Positions 56,555-64,000 of a stretch of DNA of 64,000 nt are shown one piece after another. The DNA is from Hymenopus coronatus (taxonomy: Eukaryota; Arthropoda; Insecta; Mantodea; Hymenopodidae), in the NCBI GenBank assembly GCA_030762935.1, contig CM060899.1:64406501-64470500 (forward strand). The letters are read 5' to 3'. Under the pieces are notes generated by a model that saw nothing but the letters and a program-made list of their open reading frames with translations, did no database searches and was not told the origin of the DNA. Both the position numbers and the translations under genes were made by a program. Position 1 is the first letter of the stretch, and every line of letters starts with the position of its first letter.

Positions 56555-56844
56555 TTTAGATATTTCTTGTCACTAGTTTCAGTTTTAAAATACTTATCCA
56601 CACAAAGAAACGGATTTCCGTACCATTGCAACCACATTTTAAAACACTTGACTGTCAGTTTAGTCAGTCAGTGTATATGCTTATTTACCTTCTAGGTCTA
56701 CCTACTTATAAGGTACTAAGTATTAATACAGTTTCTGCTAATGTTTATCTGGATGAGCATGAAGTAGATACAAGAATAAGCTTTTTAACATTCATTTATT
56801 ACAGAGATATTAAGAAAGTGATGCAAATGGAACACATTAGATAT
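56555..56844 (-). mobile_element. HLE short form, subtype C
   Basis: Starts AGATATTTCTTGTCACTAGT after the T-run. C core AAAGAAACGGATTTCCG. Degraded 5' end AAGTGATGCAAATGGAACAC. Confidence 0.7.
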
Positions 56845-56989
56845 TTACTATTACGTTAACAAACGAAAGTGTCGTAGCCGTAACAACGCGCCTTGAATGG
56901 GAACACTCTCAGATGTTTACCTTCACAGCTCTTTGAAATAGCTGAACGTCGGAAAAGTGACAAATGAAACAAGCATAAGAGAAAAATTC

Positions 56990-57859
56990 TGATATGGTGT
57001 TCCATTCACATGACTTTCTCTATATCACTGCAGCAAATTATTCTATTTACTTCATCTAATGGAGCAAAAATTAGCAGAAATCGTCTTATTTCTTGCTTCC
57101 TTGTAAGTAGAAGCGAAATAGGCGAGTACCATAGGTTAAAGTGATAGTCAAAAGCTGGTTGCTATGTCACTGAAGTGCCTTTGTTTGTATGGACACGAGT
57201 TCACAAAGTCCTGTATGAGAAAAGTATGTCTTTATAGCTGAAACCAGAAACAAGGAATATCTAAAAAAAAATCAACTCCACGAAAAAATTGTATATAACA
57301 TAAATTGTGTGTTTTAAGGTGCTCTACATTTGTTGTGTGGTAAGTTTTTGTCCATCTCTTACGGTTTAGCAGTTATGTAAAATTCCGTAAAATTGACCTT
57401 GAATAAAGTAGTCTTCAGAGGCTATTCCCAGAAAATTCAAAATAATACATTTTATTTGTAAGATAAATATCTTTAATATACGATATTTTAATCAAAATCG
57501 TTACAGCCATTTTTTAGAAAATCAACACTTTCGAAAAATGTTCCATACAAAGGGTGCTTGTGAGTGGGGGAGTTTTCTTGAAAATCTTCGTGTCGCATTC
57601 TTGGAAAATACCATCTTAAATACCAGGTTTGGTATTTAACAGGTTTTTCTTTTTTGGGCTATGCTGCCCACATACACACACATACACAGAGATACAGACC
57701 GACGCACACATGGACATTTTTCTAAAAATGATTTTTTTTTTGATTCAGGGAAACCAAAATATGTATTTCCGGTGAAATTTTGGTGTAGAATTTTTGGGTG
57801 CATTACAATACCTTGTCTATACACTATGTACATGTTCATGTGAATGATATACATCATAT
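56990..57859 (+). mobile_element. HLE copy whose hairpin is replaced by a 5'-end scrap
   Basis: 5' TCTGATATGGTGTTCCATTC. TAAATACCAGGTTTGGTATTTA near 57614. CA tract. Only the first half of the hairpin (ACACTATGTACATG) is present; TTCATGTGAATGATATACAT (minus 5' end) follows. Preceded by ~145 bp unassigned DNA. Confidence 0.75.
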
Positions 57860-58082
57860 TACTCAAATACACTTGGTTTCCACTCAAAAAGTCTGAATAA
57901 TTTAGAATAAATAATTCAAATTCTAGCCTTTATACACTTGGAGGTATTTTGAAAGACGGTTTAGGAATAACAAGAATAACGGATATGTCGCAAACTAACT
58001 CCGGGAATGTATGGTTAAGAGAAAAACGTAACAAACCATAGCACTGCTTATCTTAATTTATAGTTTTTAACTTCATTAAAAA
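57860..58082. other. Unique spacer
   Basis: About 220 bp, nothing recognised. Confidence 0.5.
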
Positions 58083-59213
58083 TCTGATGTGTTCCATTCA
58101 TATGACTTTCTTTACATCTCTACTAGAAAGTATTGTTAAAAAGCTTATGCTTCTATTTACTTCATGCTAATCGAGAAAAAAATTAGCAGAAATAGTCTTA
58201 TTACTTGCTTCCTTGCAAATAGAAGCGAAATAAGGGAGTATCATACGTTAAAGTGGTAGTCAAAAGCTGGTTGTTATGTGACTGAAGTTCCTTTGCTTGT
58301 ATGGATACGAGTTGACAAAGTCCTGTGTGAGAAAAGTATACTTTTTAAAGCTGAAAACAAAAACAAGGATTATCTCAAAAACGACCAACCCAAACAAAAA
58401 AATGTATACAACATAAATTGTGTGTTTTAAAGTGTTCTACATATTTTGTTTTGTAAGTTTTTTTCCATCTCTTACGGTTTGGCAGTTATGCAACATTCCG
58501 TAAAATTCATCCAGAATAAAGTAGTCTTCAGAGGCTATTCCCAGAAAATTCAAGATATACATTTTATTTGTCATGTAAATATCTTTAATATACGATATTT
58601 TAATCAAAATCGTTAGAGCCATTTTTTAGAAAATCAAAGTGATAAGGGTAGTTGGGAGTGGAGCTTTTCTTGAAAATCTTCGTGTCACATCTTTGGAAGA
58701 TACCAAACCTAAATACCAAGTTTGGTTTTTAACGGCCTTTTCGTTTTTAACATGTAAATGTCGTGTTATTTATGGACGTTCTTTAACTGCTGTGGTTTTC
58801 AGCGTCTCATTCTATACTGGGCGTGAAAGACCGCTTAATTTTTGCTCAGAGGCTTCTCAATCAGGCTTGAGGTTCTTTTACGTGCCGTAAATCTACGACA
58901 CGGGAACAACGAATTTACTTCCCTTCCGAAGGAAGCCATGCCCTCCGCCGGGTTTGAACTCGCGACCTTGGGTATATGAAGTCAGCATGGTAGCCATTAC
59001 ACTACGGAGGGCGACCTTCGATTCTAACTAAGCTGCCCACAGACACACACGCACATACACAAAGACACACAGACATTTTTCTAAAAATGCTGTTTTTTGG
59101 ATTCCTGGGGACCCAAAACATGTATTTCCGGTGAAATCTCGGTATCGATTTTTTGGGTGCGTTACAATAACTTCTCTATACACTATGTATATAGCACGTG
59201 TAGAGAAAGTAAA
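58083..59213 (+). mobile_element. HLE copy interrupted by SINE-2
   Basis: 5' TCTGATGTGTTCCATTCATA, A core, internal block. SINE-2 inserted in TTTTCGTTTTTAAC at 58752. Resumes CTAAGCTGCCCACAGACA and ends in hairpin ACACTATGTATATAGCACG, GTAGAGAAAGT. Confidence 0.85.
58752..59016 (-). mobile_element. SINE-2 copy 2 with target duplication
   Basis: Minus strand: GTCGCCCTCCGTAGTGTAAT head at right, B-box region CGCGAGTTCAAACCCGG, GGCTTCCTTCGGAAGG in the body. Flanks TTCGTTTTTAAC (58740-58751) and TTCGATTCTAAC (59017-59028) are a 12-bp duplication with two mismatches. Confidence 0.88.
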
Positions 59214-59778
59214 AAGCCTTCTTTCCCACACATTCATGGAGAAAACGCAGTGTTTCTCATTTACAGCTGAGGATTTCATACCGTCTGTTGGGACAAAGCC
59301 ATAAAAACTCAAATTATGTAAATGCCAGCCGCGCAAAACAGGGGGGGGGGGTTGCCTCTTTGAAGCATTGCCATTTTGGGCCCAAAAGTTACTTCACAAA
59401 GCACGGAATTGTATAAGCAAAGGAAGGCCGTTTTGAGATATGTCCCTCGTTTTCGTGGAGGTGTCTGGTCTCTCAGGGAGGGACAATTAACAGAATATGC
59501 TGGTTTTAATGCCTTCTCATCCCGTATATCACGTCCGCGTTTCCAATTTCTGTGAAATGCCGTCTCACGGCACGAGCGCTAAATCTAACCACCTTAATAT
59601 TGTCTTCCCTTATATACGTAATTAAAAATTCGTAAGAACTTTTGAAATACTTCGCCACAAATTCCGTAGCGTATTAAAAATCGTCTGCCTCTTCCCCTCT
59701 CGCTATTTAGTCCCTGAGTATTCTCACATTTTAGCAGAAGCGAAGCGCGACGCGTCGAAAAATACGATGTTTTTTTTT
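59214..59778. other. Unique island
   Basis: About 565 bp with a G10 run at 59341-59350 and GC-richer patches. No gene recognised. Confidence 0.5.
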
Positions 59779-60618
59779 TTTACTTTCTCTACACGTACTA
59801 TATACACAGTGTATAGAGAAGGTATTGTAATGCACCCAAAAATTCGATACCGAGATTTCACCGGAAATACATGTTTTAGGTCCCCAGGAATCCAAAAAAA
59901 AAAAGCATTTCTAGAAATTTGCCCGTGTGTGTGTGTGTGTGTGTGTGTGTGGGCAGCATAGCTCAAAAACGAAAAGTCCGTTAAAAACCAAACTTGGTAT
60001 TTATGTTTGGTATCTTCCAAGGATGCGTCACGAACATTTTCAAGGAAATCCCCCCCACCCCAAACTACCCTTTACATGGAACTCTTATGGAGAATTTTGA
60101 TTTTCACAAAAATGGCTCTAACGATTTGGATTAAAATATACTATATATTAAAGATATTTACCTGACAAATAATATGTTTATCTTGAATTTTCTGGGAATA
60201 GCCTCTGAAGACTATTCTGGATCAATTTTACGGAATTTTGCATAGCTGCTCAACCGCAAGAGATGGACCAAAACTTACCACACAAAAAATGTAGAGCACG
60301 TTAAAGCACACAATTTATGTTATATAACTCTTTTGTGGAGTTGATCGTTTCTAAGATATTCCTGTTTTTGGTTTCATTTTTAAAAAACTTATACTTTTCT
60401 TAGACAGGAATTTGTCAACTCCTGTCCATACAAACAAAGGAACTTCAGTCACATAGCAACCAGCTTTTGACTATCACTTTAACCTATGTTACTCCCTTAT
60501 TTCGCTTCTACTTACAGGGAAGCAAGTAATAGGACTATTTGTGCTATTTTTTTCTCGATTAGAATGAAGTAAATGTTGCAGATGTGTAGAGAAAGTCATG
60601 TAAATGGAACACATCAGA
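59779..60618 (-). mobile_element. HLE copy, full length, subtype A
   Basis: Hairpin ACACGTACTATATACACAGTGTATAGAG, (GT)n 59925-59950, ACCAAACTTGGTATTTATG, A core. The 5' region has a small deletion (AATGAAGTAAATGTTGCAG). 5' end GTCATGTAAATGGAACACAT. Confidence 0.85.
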
Positions 60619-60629
60619 GCTTTTAGATA

Positions 60630-60786
60630 TATTGTACACACACATAGACCTTTTTCTTAAAATATATTATTTGTATTAAGAACCTCAAAACACATATTTC
60701 CGGTAAAATCTTGATATAGAATTTTTGGGTGGATTGCAATATCTTCTCTATATATTTAGACATAGCATGCGTAGAGAAAGTAAAAG
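60630..60786 (+). mobile_element. HLE 3'-terminal fragment
   Basis: TACACACACATAGACCTTTT, TTTCCGGTAAAATCTTG, degraded hairpin TATATATTTAGACATAGCATG, GCGTAGAGAAAGT. Confidence 0.7.
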
Positions 60787-61242
60787 TAACGTTTTGTTTG
60801 GATAATATTGCGTCACAAGACAGTAAATACGTCATAACACATGGCTTTTTGAAAGCCAACAGCCACTTGTTATGCCTTCAAAACAAACGTTGAAGTCTCA
60901 GTAGCGGTTAAATGAGGTGAAGTCTAAGAAGAGCACAAGAGAGACCAAAATCCTTTGAACTTTCCCCATTGTATACGAGTTCTTTAACATCAAAGAAGCA
61001 AAATGGGAGAATCTTCAGCAACTCCTGTATTTTATTCATTTTACAGTGGTTTGCTTGATTCAGGAAGAGCACAATCTTCTGCAACAACAGCAGGTAGAAA
61101 AGTCAGAAGAATGAGGCCATATAATGGGGCACGTGGGAGCGCTGAGACACAAAAGAAGTGCACAGAAAAGAGAAGTTGAGATCAGAATGATACTGACCGA
61201 TGTGTAATACAAACACTGCTTAACATTTAATGCATATTATTT
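60787..61242. other. Unique island
   Basis: About 455 bp, purine-rich in its second half. No feature recognised. Confidence 0.5.
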
Positions 61243-61364
61243 TGACTTTCTCTGCACGTTCTATATGTATATTGTATAGAGAAGGTATTGTAATGCACTC
61301 AAAAATTCGATACCGAGATATCACCGGAAATACAAGTTTTGGGTCCCCCTGAATCAAAAAAAAA
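61243..61364 (-). mobile_element. HLE 3'-terminal fragment
   Basis: Hairpin GCACGTTCTATATGTATATTGTATAGAG and the TTCACC block. Ends in an A-run that joins a plus-strand copy. Confidence 0.7.
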
Positions 61365-62102
61365 AAAAAATCTGAAAAAATTGGCGGAATTAGTCTCGTT
61401 ACTTGCTTCCTTGTAAGTAGAAGCGAAATAAGGGAGTACCATAGGTTAAAGTGAAGTCAAAAGCTGGTTGCTATGTGACTGATGTTCTTTTGTTTGTATG
61501 GACACGAGTTGACAAATTCCTGTATGAGAAAAGTACAAGTTTTTTAAACCTGAAACCAAATACATGGAATAGCTCAAAAACGATCAACTCCTCGAAAAAT
61601 GTATATAACATAAATTGTGTGTTTTAATGTGCTCTACATTTTTTGTGCGATAAGTTTTTGTCCATTTCTTACGGTTCAGCAGTTATGCAAAATTTCGTAA
61701 AAGTCATCCAGAATAAAATAGTCTTCGGAGGCTATTCCCAGAAAACGCAAAATATACATATTATTTGTCAGATAAACATCTTTAATACACAATGTTTTAA
61801 ACACAATTATTACAACCATTTTTGAGAAAATCAAAATTTTCGAAAAAAGTTCCATGTAAAGGGTAATTGGGGGTGGGGAATTTTCTTGAAAAGCTTCTTG
61901 TCGCATCCTTGGGAGAAACAAAACTTAAATACCAAGTTTTCACAAACGCACACACACGGACCTTTTTCCAAAAATGCTTTTTGTTTCGATTCTGGGGGAC
62001 CCAAAACATGTATTTTCGGTGAAATCTCGGTATCGAATTTTTGGGTGCAATACAATGCTTTCTCTATACACTATGTACATAGTACGTGTAGAGAAAGTAA
62101 AA
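61365..62102 (+). mobile_element. HLE copy, 5' ~100 bp missing
   Basis: Begins AAAAAATTGGCGGAATTAGT. A core. Internal palindrome and cytosolic half of the CA block deleted (AAATACCAAGTTTTCACAAAC). Hairpin ACACTATGTACATAGTACGT, GTAGAGAAAGT. Confidence 0.8.
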
Positions 62103-62556
62103 ATGGCTTAGAATGTCTTTAAAACTGCTGCCCGAGTATAGAAATACCTGACGATGTTTAGCAGCTCGTTACTAGCGTTCTCAAGATTTAATGTCGCAAA
62201 AATCTGTAAAATCTCAAACTAATCACTTAATAGTGCGACACTGAGTATTCATTAACTACAACTGTAGCATACTCTGGAGGCGTTTTTTCAACTGCTCTGG
62301 TGGCTTAATGCGTAACTGCTATTTCAAAAGTCATAAGTTCGATTCCTGTCATGGAGTACATGCTTTTTATTATATTTTTTTTTATTCCAGATGAAGTGCC
62401 GCGATATGTGGCGTACTGGCACTTCAGCAACTTATAGCAGTTACTTCGAAATTTCAATAAAGAGGCCATAAGTCTCCTATCTCAATTTACTTATTTAAGT
62501 AATCAACATATTCTGTGAAAATATTTTGGTATAGTTTATTAACACCCTGTGTAGTA
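62103..62556. mobile_element. Partial copy of the tRNA-like TIR element
   Basis: Inverted relative to 40320-40975. Right end TAGTTTATTAACACCCTGTG matches the TIR. Left end truncated at CTTAGAATGTCTTTAAAACTG. The tRNA-like segment is on the plus strand (TGGCTTAATGCGTAAC ... AAGTTCGATTCCTG, about 62298-62350). The (AAT)n tract is absent, replaced by a T-rich run. Confidence 0.7.
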
Positions 62557-62705
62557 GATAGAGAAAGTATTTTATTCTATCCAAAATTTTGATATCGAGA
62601 TTTCACCGGAAATACATGTTTTGAGACATCCTAAATAAAAGAAGCATTTTAGAAACTCACACACGCGTCTGAGGGCAAGACAACTCAAAAACGAAAAGTT
62701 ACCCT
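62557..62705 (-). mobile_element. HLE 3' fragment
   Basis: Second half of a hairpin (TAGTAGATAGAGAAAGTATT), the TTTCACCGGAAATACATG block and AACTCAAAAACGAAAAGTT. Hairpin split by the TIR element on its left. Confidence 0.7.
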
Positions 62706-63692
62706 CGTGTGGATAAAAGAATAATCTTTTGTAATTTTTTTGTTGCAGAACAGGTTAGAGACATTCATTTGAATGGAACACGCAAGATTAAAATAGTCTG
62801 TTAATTGGGTAGAGAAATCCATGTGAATGTAACATAGTTGAAGAATGATTAGAGAAATTTATGTGAATGTAGCATCCGATTTTAGGGATATGTTGAAGAA
62901 TGGGTAGAGTAAGTCATGTGAATGTAGCATCCGATTTTAGGGATATGTTGAAGAATGGGTAGAGTAAGTCACGTGAATGTAGCATCCGATTTTAGGGATA
63001 TACTGAGGAATGGGTAGAGAAAGTCATGTGAATGTAACATCTGAGTTTAGGGATATACTGAGGAATGGGTAGAGAAAGTCATGTGAATGTAGCATCCGAT
63101 TTTAGGGATATACTGAGGAATGGGTAGAGAAAGTCACGTGAATGTAGCATCTGATTTTAGGAATATACTGAGGAATGGGTAGAGAAAGTCATGTGAACGC
63201 AAAACATCCGATTTTAGGGATATGTTGAAGAATGGGTAGAGTAAGTCACGTGAATGTAGCATCCGATTTTAGGGATATGTTGAAGAATGGGTAGAGTAAG
63301 TCACGTGAATGTAGCATCCGATTTTAGGGATACACTGAGGAATGGGTAGAGAAAGTCACGTGAATGTATCATCTGATTTTAGGGATATACTGAGGAACGG
63401 GTAGAGAAAGTGACGTGAATGTAGCATCTGATTTTAGGGATATACTGAGGAATGGGTAGAGAAAGTCATGTGAACGCAAAACATCAATGTCACGCAATAT
63501 GAATGTAAAATATCCGATTTTAGGGTTAATCTGTTGAGGAATTGGTAGGAAAACGTGTGTGAATCTAACACATTAGGTTTTAGGGATATTCTGTTGAAGA
63601 ATTGGTAGGGAAACTCGTGTGAATGTAACACATCAGAATTTTAAAGAATAATCTGTTGAAGAATGGATAAGAGAGTCATGTGAATGTAACAC
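62706..63692. repeat. ~55-bp tandem array derived from the HLE 5' end
   Basis: About 16-17 units. The core unit is TAGAGAAAGTCATGTGAATG, then TAGCATCCGATTTTAGGGAT, then ATACTGAGGAATGGG (55 bp). The first two-thirds are the HLE 5' terminus on the minus strand (AGAGAAAGTCATGTGAATGG, ACACATCAGA); the remainder is new. The leftmost unit still carries HLE 5'-proximal sequence (GGATAAAAGAATAATCTTTT). Units at both edges are longer and more divergent; central units are near-identical. Confidence 0.92.
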
Positions 63693-64000
63693 AAGTATAC
63701 ATTTGCGTTGACAATTTAGCAAAAATGTTCAAAAGTGTTTGTGGTTTAATATTAAAGGACTTGTGTTCAGTGTGAACCGCCACTGGAGACTTGTCTAGTA
63801 TTGTGCAAATTCTCGACGTACGCTTCAGCATGCAAATGACTCAACAACCGTTCTGAGACGTCCTTGGTTTGATGACGACTGACGAGGAAATGTAGATCGT
63901 GACTCACGAGAAATCAGGCGCCTTCTCCGCTAGTGTCAGCAGTTTTAAGACTGCTGGAAAAAAGCAAAAATAAACAGCACGTCACAAATGTTCAACTTGC
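63693..64000. other. Unique DNA to window end
   Basis: About 300 bp after the tandem array. No gene, repeat or RNA recognised. Confidence 0.5.

Noticed and set aside
62706..63692. Regular direct repeats suggestive of a CRISPR array
   Set aside because: Repeats are contiguous with no variable spacers, unit ~55 bp, derived from a transposon end, in eukaryotic DNA with no cas genes.

Overview
The window looks like arthropod-type nuclear DNA made almost entirely of transposable elements. It is AT-rich and has many tRNA-derived SINEs, DD34D mariner relics, other TA-target DNA transposons, LINE fragments and microsatellites. I find no intact host gene, no functional tRNA or rRNA gene, and no operon-like coding. 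The species cannot be named from sequence alone.

By hand delimiting, roughly two-thirds of the 64 kb (about 44 kb) is one interspersed family in about 75 full or partial copies, called HLE here. A full HLE is about 0.8-1.15 kb. Read 5' to 3', it starts TCTGATGTGTTCCATTCACA followed by ACTTTCTCTAC. It carries a conserved internal hairpin (TAAATACCAA-GT-TTGGTATTTA) and a variable CA microsatellite near the 3' side. It ends in a near-perfect hairpin (core CACTATGTACATAGTG) closing with GTAGAGAAAGT, and copies sit in A/T runs. A subterminal 5' repeat paired with a terminal 3' repeat, a 3' stem-loop, an internal microsatellite, no target duplication and no coding capacity is the layout of non-autonomous Helentrons (HINEs, such as Drosophila DINE-1/INE-1). 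That class assignment is inference from structure; no Rep/helicase gene is in the window. Three subtypes are used: A (core resembling CAAAGGAACTTCAGTCACAT), B (core resembling AAATCGCTTCTTTTCTTGGC, hairpin CCC/GGG) and C (divergent, core resembling AAAGAAACGGATTTC). Strand '+' means the TCTGATG end is on the left.

Layout: 1-575 tRNA-SINEs; 576-5.9 kb HLE copies; 5.9-8.6 kb a LINE relic holding a deleted mariner, all inside one HLE; 8.6-12.8 kb HLEs; 12.8-13.6 kb scrambled mariner pieces; 13.6-30.4 kb HLE arrays with unique islands, two SINE-3 copies, a SINE-4 and an RTE-like LINE tail; 30.8-31.85 kb a SINE cluster with a nested SINE and a large inverted pair; 31.9-37.9 kb HLEs, one split by an 840-bp TA-target transposon; 37.86-38.66 kb nested SINEs; 39.4-41 kb a SINE and a TIR element with a tRNA-like core; 41-48 kb HLEs; 48.2-49.5 kb a decayed mariner; 49.6-62.7 kb HLEs; 62.7-63.7 kb a ~55-bp tandem array built from the HLE 5' end.

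Nothing here forms a host pathway. The biology is mobile-element dynamics: HLE copies joined head to tail, recurrent truncation at internal A-runs, subtype-specific co-variation of termini and hairpin, and birth of a minisatellite from a transposon end. Most boundaries are hand-placed and uncertain by about 5-20 bp.
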